A stretch of DNA of 40,300 bases from Candidatus Gastranaerophilales bacterium (GCA_944323275.1 CALUSA010000011.1:1-40300), one strand, 5' to 3'; shown: positions 12,737 to 20,809, counted from the stretch's first letter. The notes: generated by a model from the sequence alone, not told the origin. Numbers and translations are program-made.

Positions 12737-13195
12737 TTATTCTGTAATTTGTGTCTTAAAAAATGCTAACATTAATTCATCAGAAATTTTTCCATTTCTT
12801 TCTGTTTCAAGCCAGGGGGTTTCTTGATGTGTCATATCTCTCAATCGCCACGCAGAAAATTGCCCATATACTTTGTAAACATCATCCAAAATATCCATTA
12901 AATCTGGATATTCAGATAATATACTATAATCAAAATCTTCGTTTTCTTTTCGTGTAATTGCGCAAGCCCCATTTTCTTTGTATTTTTTATATAAACATCT
13001 AACGACAGGACCGTGTTCCCAAGCTTCAATAGGTTCATTAAAAAGCTTTTTATCTTTTAATGCCATAACAAACCCTTGTGCATAATACACAAGTTTTTGC
13101 AATTTTAAATTTGAAATACAATCTTCAGTCTCTGCATCAAGTTTGCTTAAAAAATAATTTGCAACTTCTTCAACAGGAATATTGTAACTTTCCAT
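12737..13195 (-). CDS. Panacea/SocA-like antitoxin (DUF4065)
   Basis: The domain signature is clear: VEEVANYFLSK, ISNLKLQKLVYYAQGFVMAL, LFNEPIEAWEHGPVVRCLY and a C-terminal TPWLETERN segment. DUF4065 proteins are versatile antitoxins that neutralise unrelated partner toxins, sometimes by handing them to a protease (SocA). The 152-aa length is normal. A TATAAT (13219-13224) on the minus strand and GAGG before the ATG support expression. The pair sits beside the abi cassette, forming a small defence cluster. Confidence 0.88.
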   Translation of the reverse strand: MESYNIPVEEVANYFLSKLDAETEDCISNLKLQKLVYYAQGFVMALKDKKLFNEPIEAWEHGPVVRCLYKKYKENGACAITRKENEDFDYSILSEYPDLMDILDDVYKVYGQFSAWRLRDMTHQETPWLETERNGKISDELMLAFFKTQITE

Positions 13196-13218
13196 AATAA
13201 AACCTCATTTTTCTTTCA

Positions 13219-13224
13219 TTATAA
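13219..13224 (-). promoter_or_regulatory. -10 box for the Panacea pair
   Basis: Perfect TATAAT on the minus strand, about 24 bases before the antitoxin ATG. The -35 region is poor, so activation or a weak basal promoter is likely. Confidence 0.5.
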
Positions 13225-13388
13225 ATTGAACTTAACTAAAAGAAAGTTTGTAACTTAAATATACATTATATGGAGTATAGGGATATATTTTTATTTTAAC
13301 AAACAGAAAACAACTATTAAAGCTATTTAAGACTTATTTTTTACAATAAGATAAAAATTTATTCAATTATATTTTCATTATACCACAC

Positions 13389-13414
13389 AAATTGTACCCA
13401 AATGGGTACAATTT
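13389..13414. promoter_or_regulatory. 11-bp perfect inverted repeat, likely operator
   Basis: AAATTGTACCC-AAAT-GGGTACAATTT. TATAAT boxes lie on each side, one per strand (13421-13426 plus with an extended TG; 13377-13382 minus), so one bound dimer could control divergent promoters. The rest of 13196-13437 contains no frame. Confidence 0.65.
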
Positions 13415-13437
13415 ATATGTTATAATAAAAGATTAAC

Positions 13438-13734
13438 TTACTTTTCAATTCTTCCATTTTTAGTATCAATTTTCACTTTGTGAATGTCTTCAAGACTCCT
13501 GGTTAAATTAAAATACCGGAAATTTATTTTGTTTCTGTTTGTTTTTACCTCTGCCAAAAGCTCTTTGTGATTTTGAGCGTTAATATTTTGGACAGAACGC
13601 AATATGTTTTCTGTCCTGTATTGTGCACAGCAAACCAGTACGCCTACGGCAATAACAGCAATAAACACTCTGTTTGTTTCGCTACACAAAAATTCTTTCG
13701 CATCTGCGATTAATAAACCCAGATAATTTTTCAT
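13438..13734 (-). CDS. 98-aa single-pass membrane protein
   Basis: Start chosen at ATG 13734 (MKNYLGLLIADAKEF) with GGAAGG upstream; the longer frame to 13830 has no ribosome site. There is one transmembrane helix near residues 22-40 (RVFIAVIAVGVLVCCAQY), then a charged helical domain (NINAQNHKELLAEVKTNRNK). Topology suggests a short cytoplasmic N-terminus. It could be a lysogenic membrane protein; no family is recognised. A TTGACA promoter lies upstream. Confidence 0.65.
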   Translation of the reverse strand: MKNYLGLLIADAKEFLCSETNRVFIAVIAVGVLVCCAQYRTENILRSVQNINAQNHKELLAEVKTNRNKINFRYFNLTRSLEDIHKVKIDTKNGRIEK

Positions 13735-13889
13735 TTTCCTTCCAATCTTTTTTAATTCCAGCGTTAAAAATATATGCTTTTTGGGCGAAAAATAAAACAC
13801 CTGTTTAAATCTTTTGTAAACAAGCCACAAATTGTATCATGGCTAACTTGTCCTAAATTTACAAGAACTTTTACATTTTTGTAAAACGG

Positions 13890-13917
13890 TAAATATGATA
13901 ATTTTGCAAAGTGTCAA
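13890..13917 (-). promoter_or_regulatory. Promoter for the 98-aa membrane protein
   Basis: Minus-strand TTGACA (13912-13917), 16-base spacer, TATTTA (13890-13895). The rightward RNA candidate starts in the same interval, so the promoters are divergent and overlapping. Confidence 0.55.
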
Positions 13918-13934
13918 TGTGATACAATGTAATT

Positions 13935-14047
13935 ATGAAACGCCTAATACTTTTCATTCATATTTTTATTGGAATTCCAGCCCCCTCAATGCCTTCCAGT
14001 TGAGGGGAATCAAGCCCGGCTTAATGACTGTCGGGTTTGATTTTTTT
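13935..14047 (+). ncRNA. Small RNA or leader peptide transcript ending in a strong terminator
   Basis: Two hairpins follow each other: CCCCTCA/TTGAGGGG (about 13982-14007) and TCAAGCCCG/CGGGTTTGA (14010-14040, one G-U pair), the second followed by T7. A promoter-like TTGCAA-N18-TGTAAT precedes it. A 22-codon hydrophobic frame (MKRLILFIHIFIGIPAPSMP) begins at 13935 without a ribosome site. It is either a small RNA of about 110 nt or an attenuated leader of the next gene. Confidence 0.45.
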
Positions 14048-14069
14048 AGTAGAAAGTATAATAGATATT

Positions 14070-14489
14070 ATGAAGAAACGCTTAATTATAATTTTAACAA
14101 TATTGATAATAGCAAGCCCTGCACTTGCAAAGCACCTTTATCCGGAATCAACCTATCAAAAAGTATGGTGCGATAAACGAGGCGGGGTTATGGAGTATGA
14201 ACTGTCTGACAAAACCCGTGTGGACTGTTTGACGGAAAAATACGCAGTTGAGGTCGACTTTGCACCAAAATGGGCAGAATGCATAGGTCAGGCTCTTTAT
14301 TATGGCAAAATGACAGGTAAACAGCCGGCTTGTGTTCTTATTATGGAACGGGGCGAAAAGGATTTAAAATATTTGAGAAGGTTGCGGCGTGCTGTATACA
14401 GAAAAGGTCTGGATATGCGCACGTTTACTGTAAAGCCGATGCACGTATGCGAACCAATTTCATCGTCCGGTTCTGAACAAAATAAATAG
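14070..14489 (+). CDS. Exported PD-(D/E)xK-fold-like protein
   Basis: Start taken at ATG 14070 (MKKRLIIILTILIIASPALA), a typical signal peptide with cleavage after ALA. The mature part has RVDCLTEKYAVEVDFAPKWA followed by ECIGQALYYGKMTGKQPACV, the core of a restriction-endonuclease-like fold found in short exported proteins. Several catalytic positions are not clear, so activity is uncertain. A TATAAT only 8 bases before the ATG suggests a very short or absent leader. An exported protein in a prophage suggests a lysogenic-conversion gene. Confidence 0.65.
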   Translation: MKKRLIIILTILIIASPALAKHLYPESTYQKVWCDKRGGVMEYELSDKTRVDCLTEKYAVEVDFAPKWAECIGQALYYGKMTGKQPACVLIMERGEKDLKYLRRLRRAVYRKGLDMRTFTVKPMHVCEPISSSGSEQNK

Positions 14490-14594
14490 CGCAATCAATT
14501 TTACGTTTCTTAATTTAATGTACGAGTGTCTATAAAATGTTGTTATAATAAAAATAAGCCTGAATCATCTAATGCCAGACTTAAAGTTGCACGT

Positions 14595-14765
14595 ATGAGG
14601 CGGACTGGAGCTATGGTGGTTAGCCGCAAGGTAAAAAAGGGCTTTGTTGTGTTCTGCGAAATCGGGCGGGCACGCCGTGTGAACGAAGTGAACCCAGTGC
14701 CCATGTGTAGCCGGACGTTACTCCGGCGGAACGTCCGTATTTCAAGACTAATTTTGGAAGAATAA
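14595..14765 (+). CDS. 56-aa Arg-rich hypothetical protein (doubtful)
   Basis: A basic frame MRRTGAMVVSRKVKKGFVVF and onward ends two bases before the next gene's start. An upstream GTG at 14526 would give 79 aa. There is no strong ribosome site for either start, and the nucleotide sequence here is GC-richer with short repeats (CCGGACG/CGTCCG). It may be a gene or a structured leader of the next gene. Confidence 0.35.
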   Translation: MRRTGAMVVSRKVKKGFVVFCEIGRARRVNEVNPVPMCSRTLLRRNVRISRLILEE

Positions 14766-14767
14766 TT

Positions 14768-15142
14768 ATGTATTGCTGTGGTGAACGATTACACATCACC
14801 CGTTTGGTTTTTCAAAAGAACGGGTTTTACAAACGTGTTGACTTTGGTTTTTGCCAGGGCTGCGGAACAGCTCATACCTTGATTTATACAATGTATAAAG
14901 ACGGGAAAGATAAAGAAATTCATTTAACCGGCTCTGTTGCGTTGAAAGAATTTAATAAATACCGAAAAATCAAAAACAATATTAAACAGGGGTCAAAATG
15001 CAATCAAAATGTTTATTACGGTGATTTTCGCAAAACCCGCAAAAGAGATAAGCACGGTACTCCGGTTTATTTACAGCTGCGCAAAAATTTTAATGGCGAC
15101 TACAGCATACTAAATGAAATTCAAACAACAATATATAATTAA
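14768..15142 (+). CDS. 124-aa putative zinc-binding phage protein
   Basis: MYCCGERLHITRLVFQKNGF followed by CQGCGTAHTL gives two Cys pairs about 28 residues apart, a zinc-ribbon-like arrangement. The C-terminal half is basic and beta-rich (KTRKRDKHGTPVYLQLRKNF). GGAAGAA lies before the ATG. It is the last gene before a terminator. Function unknown; a late-gene regulator or packaging accessory would fit its place just before the head genes, but this is inference. Confidence 0.6.
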   Translation: MYCCGERLHITRLVFQKNGFYKRVDFGFCQGCGTAHTLIYTMYKDGKDKEIHLTGSVALKEFNKYRKIKNNIKQGSKCNQNVYYGDFRKTRKRDKHGTPVYLQLRKNFNGDYSILNEIQTTIYN

Positions 15143-15155
15143 GTGGACATCCTAA

Positions 15156-15199
15156 CGGCGGCGCTCCTTTTTTCTATACAAAAGCCGCCGGATTTTTTT
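15156..15199 (+). terminator. Terminator abutting the next start codon
   Basis: CGGCGGC (15156-15162) pairs with GCCGCCG (15184-15190) and is followed by GA and T7 (15193-15199). The ATG of the next gene is at 15202, so the hairpin occupies the place of its ribosome site. Confidence 0.7.
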
Positions 15200-15201
15200 G
15201 T

Positions 15202-15660
15202 ATGAAAAAAGTAGCAATATGCGGAATTGGTAATTCATTAAAGAATTTTGATTATTCATCAGACTATGAAGTCTGGGGGGTAAATCATAAACACGCTTAT
15301 AAACGGCTTGATTTATTTTTTAATCTTCATATAAAAGAAGATATTGAAGGCATTATAACTCAAGCGAATTTTCCGTTTGATGAGGTTTATCAACTCCGAA
15401 AAATCCCGATTGTAGGCAGAAATACACGCTGGCACTATTACGCTTCCAGTATGTCATATATGACAGCTTACGCAGTACTTAAAGGTTATGATGAGATTCT
15501 TTACTGCGGTTGTGATTTTAAAACAAAAGACGAAAGCCGAACAAAGCAAAAAGAATGCCTCGAGCAGTGGATTGCATTTGCACAAGGCAGAGGAATAAAT
15601 GTTAAAGTCATAGCGGATAGTCCGCTGTGTGAAGAAACAGGCTTGTATATTCCAAAATAA
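15202..15660 (+). CDS. Rossmann-like phage protein
   Basis: The N-terminus MKKVAICGIGNSLKNFDYSS has a GxGxS nucleotide/sugar-binding-like loop. It continues DYEVWGVNHKHAYKRLDLFF, then a central SSMSYMTAYAVLKGYDEILY and a CGCDFK motif. Similar proteins are frequent in phages and are usually unannotated; the layout recalls sialyltransferase-like or DUF115-like Rossmann proteins. No usual ribosome site is present because a terminator ends two bases before the ATG. The function is not established. Confidence 0.6.
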   Translation: MKKVAICGIGNSLKNFDYSSDYEVWGVNHKHAYKRLDLFFNLHIKEDIEGIITQANFPFDEVYQLRKIPIVGRNTRWHYYASSMSYMTAYAVLKGYDEILYCGCDFKTKDESRTKQKECLEQWIAFAQGRGINVKVIADSPLCEETGLYIPK

Positions 15661-15784
15661 TAAATCAACACAAATAAAGTTTATATCACATCAGTATATC
15701 AATATTAAGTTAGGTTACAGAAAACCCGCTTTTATACAAAGAATTTTTAATTTGATATCAAAATTGATTTAAAGAGTATATCTT

Positions 15785-16240
15785 ATGGCAAAAAAGAAGA
15801 AAAAGCATAGAGTTACACAAAAAAGTTTAGAGAATTTGAAGCTTGCAAATCCTGAAAATAACTTTAATTGCTCGGAAATTGCTCGGAAAGCTCAAAAAAA
15901 ATCAGTAGAGGCAAGAAAAGCAAACCGAACTATGCGACAGGTTGCCGAAGAAAAGCTTTTAGAGCTTATGGCAAACGGAAAAACTTTTCAGGAAAATGCG
16001 TTTGAAAGATTAAAACAGGCTTTATTAAATGATGAAACAAAGCCAGCTGATTTGGTTAAAATTCTCGAATTTTTAAGAGACACGAGTGGGCAAAAGCCTG
16101 TTGAAAAACACGATTTAGTAAACGATTTTGAAGAAACAAGAAGGGCGTATTTGGAGGCTATGAAGAGTTTGAATGCCAATAAAGTGGGAGAACAGCAAAT
16201 ACAGCAAGAAAGCCAGAGCGTTTCTGGCGAAACAGCCTGA
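15785..16240 (+). CDS. Terminase small subunit (probable)
   Basis: This 151-aa basic protein begins MAKKKKKHRVTQKSLENLKL and has a helix-turn-helix-like region (NNFNCSEIARKAQKKSVEAR) and the helical DDETKPADLVKILEFLRDTSG segment common in small terminase-like proteins. It is immediately followed by the large subunit with a 68-base overlap. Small subunits recognise the packaging site and load the motor. AAAGAG precedes the ATG. Confidence 0.8.
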   Translation: MAKKKKKHRVTQKSLENLKLANPENNFNCSEIARKAQKKSVEARKANRTMRQVAEEKLLELMANGKTFQENAFERLKQALLNDETKPADLVKILEFLRDTSGQKPVEKHDLVNDFEETRRAYLEAMKSLNANKVGEQQIQQESQSVSGETA

Positions 16241-17471
16241 TGAATTCCCGTTGCTTACACTGCTTGACGGAGCGGTCAGAAGCGGCAAAACTCTGAATAT
16301 TGTTCAAAAAATACCTCAAATATTTGATTCAATCGGTAACGATAATTTAAAAGTTTTTTCCGGCTATTCAAAAAGCACGGTCAGAAATAACGTTCTTATT
16401 GAGTTAAAGCCTTTCATTGAAAACTATTTAGGCGGCAAATTTAAGTATAACAGTGCATCCGGTGAACTGGATATAACACTGTTTGGCAAGCTGTATAACT
16501 GTTTAGTCGTAGGTGGCGGAAAATCTGACAGCGCAGCAGCCATTCAGGGCGGAACTTGGGATTTCTGGTACGCAAACGAACTGCCGCAGCATCATTACAG
16601 TTTTTATAATATGGCGTTATCCCGTTTGACGCCAGCGAATGCCAGAGCTTTTGCCGACAGCAACCCCGAAAGCTCAAACCACTGGCTGTATCAAGAAAAG
16701 ATAAAGCCATATCTCGAAGGCAATCAAGATGTCAGAGATGTTTTTGAATACTGGCATTTTACAATGAGAGATAACGCTAATCTCTCAGATGTTTTTATTA
16801 AAAATCAGGAAAAGCTTTATACAGGTGCTTTCAAAGCCCGCAAAATCGAGGGGCTGTGGATTGTCGCAGACGGGCTTGTATATGACACATTTAGCCGTGA
16901 TAAACATACACTATCGCATTTTGATGTTCTTCAAAAAATCCAAAGCGGCGAAATTGCAGAGTTCTTTCTCGGCGTCGACTGGGGCTGGAATCACCCGACT
17001 GCTGTTATATTGTTTGGGTATTCAAGAAAAGGCATCTATTACATAATTGATGAGCTTTACGGGCAAAAGATTGAAGCTGACGGCGTTGTCAACTGGATTG
17101 AACAAAAGCAGAAAGAGTATCAAAGATTTTTCAGTTTTGCAAATTGTGATAATGCCCGCCCAGAGCAAAACGACAAATTAAGGCGTTCAACCAATCTTGT
17201 GATTTATGAAGAAAAACCAAAGGTTGAAGACTCAATCGCAATGGTGCGCAGTGTTATTAACTATGACAGACTCAATGTTTCGCAAAAATGCGTGCACACG
17301 CTGCAAGAGTTTGAAACTTACCGTTACCCGTCAGAAGACGAAAGACTCAAAGCAACGGTTCAGGCAGACATGCCGGTAAAGCTCAATGATAACTGTATGG
17401 ACGCTATGCGCTACGGGTTATACAGTCATTTAACAAGATACAACAGAGGATTTAATGTTAACTACATTTGA
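16173..17471 (+). CDS. terL: Terminase large subunit
   Basis: This 432-aa protein has the Walker A motif GAVRSGKT (residues 33-40) characteristic of the PBSX/Terminase_6-like group, a Walker B-like WDFWYANELPQ with the catalytic Glu, a coupling motif region with ADSNPESSNHW, and an RNase H-like nuclease domain starting FLGVDWGWNHPTAV (Asp near residue 269), with further acidic residues near NCDNARPEQND and NDNCMDAMRYG. It drives DNA into the procapsid and cuts it. Length and order are normal. Confidence 0.95.
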   Translation: MPIKWENSKYSKKARAFLAKQPDEFPLLTLLDGAVRSGKTLNIVQKIPQIFDSIGNDNLKVFSGYSKSTVRNNVLIELKPFIENYLGGKFKYNSASGELDITLFGKLYNCLVVGGGKSDSAAAIQGGTWDFWYANELPQHHYSFYNMALSRLTPANARAFADSNPESSNHWLYQEKIKPYLEGNQDVRDVFEYWHFTMRDNANLSDVFIKNQEKLYTGAFKARKIEGLWIVADGLVYDTFSRDKHTLSHFDVLQKIQSGEIAEFFLGVDWGWNHPTAVILFGYSRKGIYYIIDELYGQKIEADGVVNWIEQKQKEYQRFFSFANCDNARPEQNDKLRRSTNLVIYEEKPKVEDSIAMVRSVINYDRLNVSQKCVHTLQEFETYRYPSEDERLKATVQADMPVKLNDNCMDAMRYGLYSHLTRYNRGFNVNYI

Positions 17472-18831
17472 CACAACTGAAGCGATAAAGCAGTTGAAAT
17501 TCGACAGCACAGACACCTGCCGTCTTGAGTCATACAAACGTTACAGGGATTTGTACCGTTCAAACTTTGCTACCCCGTTCAGAAATGTCATATATAAAAT
17601 TAGGCAGCGTTACCCGCTTGATAATACAACCGCTCAAACATTGATTGAGGTCAACTTATTTAGAGCATTAACAGACTTCTTTAAATTTTTGACAACAAAC
17701 AATGATTTTCAAATCATAACAGATTCGCAGGATATCTGGGACAGACTGGCAGAAGAAAACAACTTTGTTTCCGTTTTAAAAGAGGTTTGTATTGATAACA
17801 GCCGATTTGGCAACGGGTTGTTTAAAGTCGCAAGCACAAATGAAGGCGTTAAGGTTTTCAGCGTCTGTCCTGATTGCTGGTTTCCTGTTTTTAATAATGG
17901 AAATTTAAACGAGTTAGCCGGACACATACTGCTTTATGACCTTGTGAAAGAGGGCAAGAAGTATAAACATATCGAAAAAATCCATAAAGGCTATATTGAA
18001 AACGAAGTCTGGCAGGTGTCGAACGATGCGTTAAGTTTTCCTGTTGATGTGTCAGAGTTCGGGCTCGTTGAAGTCGATGACTTTAGCGACAAGTGGGATG
18101 ATTTCGTGTTGTTCCCAGTCAAAAACTCGTGCGAGTCAGACTGTTATTATGGTGAAAGTGATTATAAGACTGTTATGAGCATTGTGGAAGAATTAATGCT
18201 CACAGTGAGCCAAAATTCTAAAATAATCAACCGCCACGCAAACCCCAAAATGGCAGGCAGTCTTGAAAATACCCAGATGAATCCGAAAACCGGCGAAAGA
18301 TACGTTCCTAACACCGATTTTTATATGGTCGGCAAAGACGGCGTAAAACCTGAGTATATCACCGTAGATTTACAGTCGGCGGCAATAAAAGAACACATAA
18401 ATACTTTAATGCAGTTCTTTTATATTTTAACAAAAACCCCGCCGCAGGCTTACGGCGTGGATATTTCCGCAAATATGTCCGGTGAAAGTTTGCAAAAGAT
18501 ATTTATGTCATCAGTCGCAAAGGTCGAAGATATAAGAGCTGTATCACTCAACAACGCAATTAAAAGAACTGTTAAATGCTCTCTGGCGTTTTCAGGCATA
18601 AAAGATGCAGAAGTATCTGTTGATTGGGGCGATGCTATTAAGCTTGATTATACAGAAATCGTCAAAGTATGCAATGACAGAGTGCTTGCCGGTACTCAAA
18701 GTAAGCTGTCGGCAATAAAAGAAATGGATAAATCTACTGATGAACAGGCACAAGAGGAGTTAAACCGCATAAATGAAGAGCAAAAACAAGAAGCCGCACC
18801 GGGTGTAGAGGATTTGGTTATAAGTGACTAA
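17455..18831 (+). CDS. Portal protein
   Basis: This 458-aa protein directly follows TerL with a 17-base overlap. It resembles the SPP1-gp6/phage portal group: an N-terminal helical region, a stretch with VEVNLFRALTDFFKFLTT, a central HINTLMQFFYILTKTPPQAYGVD like the portal signature QxFxxLSxxPxxxFG, and an acidic Gln-rich tail. Twelve copies form the ring for DNA passage and the first contact with terminase and head-tail connectors. Confidence 0.88.
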   Translation: MLTTFDTTEAIKQLKFDSTDTCRLESYKRYRDLYRSNFATPFRNVIYKIRQRYPLDNTTAQTLIEVNLFRALTDFFKFLTTNNDFQIITDSQDIWDRLAEENNFVSVLKEVCIDNSRFGNGLFKVASTNEGVKVFSVCPDCWFPVFNNGNLNELAGHILLYDLVKEGKKYKHIEKIHKGYIENEVWQVSNDALSFPVDVSEFGLVEVDDFSDKWDDFVLFPVKNSCESDCYYGESDYKTVMSIVEELMLTVSQNSKIINRHANPKMAGSLENTQMNPKTGERYVPNTDFYMVGKDGVKPEYITVDLQSAAIKEHINTLMQFFYILTKTPPQAYGVDISANMSGESLQKIFMSSVAKVEDIRAVSLNNAIKRTVKCSLAFSGIKDAEVSVDWGDAIKLDYTEIVKVCNDRVLAGTQSKLSAIKEMDKSTDEQAQEELNRINEEQKQEAAPGVEDLVISD

Positions 18832-20167
18832 TCAAATAAAAAATATGCAGCTTGAGCAGGCAAAAACGCTTCTTGAAATATACAATAAGCGGCTTGCTGA
18901 AATAAAACGCTCAATTATTGAACTTGCACAATCCGGCGAAAACACTTTAAAGCTTGCACTAGAGAAAAAGCGCATTGAAAACATAATAAAACAAATTAAA
19001 AAAGAGTTTAAAGAAACAACAGACGAGGCAATTGAAGAAAGTTATCAGGAAGGCAAGAACGAACAAAAAACATTAATTGCAGCACTCGGCATAGCAATTA
19101 TCGGGTCAGAACAAAAAAAGACAATGCAAAACATATACTATACGCATTTGTCACGCATAACCACGATAATAAGCCAAAAACTTGCAACGTATGTGCGCAC
19201 TGATTTTTCTGATAAAAAAGCCGTTGTAAATTCTTTAAACAGACTCATACCGCCACAAAGCGGCATAAAGCCTTTAAATAATATATCAGGTCTGTTATCC
19301 AGTGAAGTTGATAAGAAACGCTGGCAAAGGCTGATGAAACAGCTGGAGCGGGATTTTAAAAACAAAGATATATTTACCGTTCCTTATTACAACAAAGCCG
19401 GAGATGTAGTAAGACACGTTAAGGCAAGCACCTACGCTGAAATGCTTGCAAGAACGCTTACAGCAAACACTTACAGAGAAGCTGCGCAGGACAGTATTTT
19501 AGAACAGTTCGGGGAGTTCGGGGATTTAGTCGAAATTCTCGGGCGGTCGGCTGTTGATTGCAGCGAGTGCAAGCCCTACGAAGGGCAAATATTAAGCTTA
19601 ACCGGTAAGACTAAGGGTTACACAACCATTGAAGATGCAAGAGCAAACGGACTTTTCCACCCGAACTGTATTCACAGCTTTGCTGTTACGGAGCGGGTGA
19701 TAGAAATATACAAACAAAATTTATCACTTGAAAAGTTTATAGAAATTGCTGCCAAAAATGAACAGCCGTTTGTGAATAACTATAAAGTAGGCGAAATTAG
19801 TGATTTTGTAAGGTCTTATCTTATAGAACAAAATATAGATGTTGTAAGCAAAGAAATAAATATCACATACCGCAAAGTTCAGCACACATTAAGAGATACT
19901 AAAAATCCATTACAAAAATTGAGTGTTGAGCAGTTAAAACAAATAGATAAGATAATAAATCAAAATAATGTGTATTTTGACACAAAAAAGAAAAATATTA
20001 TCTTTGTTGCAAAATTACCAGATGACGAAATAAAAAACGGGAGAAATTGGATAAAAATACCGGTCAATTTAGCGTACAAAAAAGGGAAAAGAAACATAGT
20101 AGGTACTGCCAGTATTATTCCTGATATTTCGATAACAAAATCAAAACAATACAAAAAAATAGATTAA
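18824..20167 (+). CDS. MuF-like minor head protein with C-terminal RNase-toxin-like domain
   Basis: The first ~300 residues are a MuF/SPP1-gp7 minor head protein: helical N-terminus, then AVDCSECKPYEGQILSLTGK and ARANGLFHPNCIHSF with the conserved Cys and His. The last ~90 residues form an extra module beginning ITYRKVQHTLRDTKNPLQKL, through YFDTKKKNIIFVAKLP to KRNIVGTASIIPDIS, resembling the phage barnase/colicin-E5/RelE-like nuclease (PBECR) domains. Such fusions are thought to carry a toxin with the virion. It overlaps the portal gene by 8 bases. Confidence 0.82.
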   Translation: MTNQIKNMQLEQAKTLLEIYNKRLAEIKRSIIELAQSGENTLKLALEKKRIENIIKQIKKEFKETTDEAIEESYQEGKNEQKTLIAALGIAIIGSEQKKTMQNIYYTHLSRITTIISQKLATYVRTDFSDKKAVVNSLNRLIPPQSGIKPLNNISGLLSSEVDKKRWQRLMKQLERDFKNKDIFTVPYYNKAGDVVRHVKASTYAEMLARTLTANTYREAAQDSILEQFGEFGDLVEILGRSAVDCSECKPYEGQILSLTGKTKGYTTIEDARANGLFHPNCIHSFAVTERVIEIYKQNLSLEKFIEIAAKNEQPFVNNYKVGEISDFVRSYLIEQNIDVVSKEINITYRKVQHTLRDTKNPLQKLSVEQLKQIDKIINQNNVYFDTKKKNIIFVAKLPDDEIKNGRNWIKIPVNLAYKKGKRNIVGTASIIPDISITKSKQYKKID

Positions 20168-20312
20168 CAAAGGATTGTCGCCACCCAATCATCCAGGGTT
20201 GTCTTGTGACATTGCCCATGCGCCCAGCCAGCGAATTTCTAGGCTTCAATGTTAATCTATAACCCCATTATGACAAATTTTTAGACACTTTTCAATACAG
20301 ATATTAAGAAAC
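20168..20312 (+). other. Gap without a gene after the MuF-toxin gene
   Basis: About 145 bases separate this gene from the scaffold gene in an otherwise tightly packed module. The part 20170-20250 is GC-richer and contains GATTG/CAATC. No frame is convincing in either direction and there is no T-run terminator. It may be a remnant of an immunity gene or of the earlier 3' end of the MuF gene. Confidence 0.4.
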
Positions 20313-20327
20313 ATGAAAGGATTTTCT

Positions 20328-20795
20328 ATGTCAGGTACAGAAGAAAACATTCAGTCAGGCGCTGAAAACAACGAGAATCAGTCAGGTGCTGATTTGAACA
20401 AAGAAATTCAGTCTTTGAAAGAGCAGATTTCAGAATTACGCAAAGAAGCTGCTAAATATCGCACAAGTGCAAAAACAACAGCAACCGAGAAACAAACGGT
20501 TGAAGAGCAGCTAAAAGCTTTGCAGCAAGAATTTGCAAAAACAAAGAAAGAAAACACACTTGTAAAACGTCAATCACTGCTTGATAAAGCAGGCTGCATA
20601 AAGTCAGATTTGGTCGTTAATGTAATCCCCGACGACTGCGATGACGTGCAGGCATGGATTGATAACTACAAAAAAGAAAACGAGATTTTATTCAAAAAAG
20701 AAAATCACGGCGGCTCTTATAAACCATCGTCAACACAAAACCTGTCAGCAACAGGATTGATGAATAGCTACATTAGAGCGGCAGCCGGCAGATAA
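20328..20795 (+). CDS. Capsid scaffolding protein
   Basis: Start chosen at ATG 20328 (MSGTEENIQSG) since AAAGGA lies 6 bases before it; the ATG at 20313 contains that ribosome site. The protein has a disordered acidic start, a long coiled coil (LNKEIQSLKEQISELRKEAA) and a C-terminal domain with VNVIPDDCDDVQAWIDNY, typical of DUF4355-like scaffolds encoded just before the major capsid gene. It directs assembly of the procapsid and is then lost. Confidence 0.85.
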   Translation: MSGTEENIQSGAENNENQSGADLNKEIQSLKEQISELRKEAAKYRTSAKTTATEKQTVEEQLKALQQEFAKTKKENTLVKRQSLLDKAGCIKSDLVVNVIPDDCDDVQAWIDNYKKENEILFKKENHGGSYKPSSTQNLSATGLMNSYIRAAAGR

Positions 20796-20809
20796 GGAGA
20801 TTTTAAACT

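Noticed and set aside
13895..14176. A 93-aa plus-strand frame
   Set aside because: It runs through the terminator hairpins and overlaps the signal-peptide gene out of phase.
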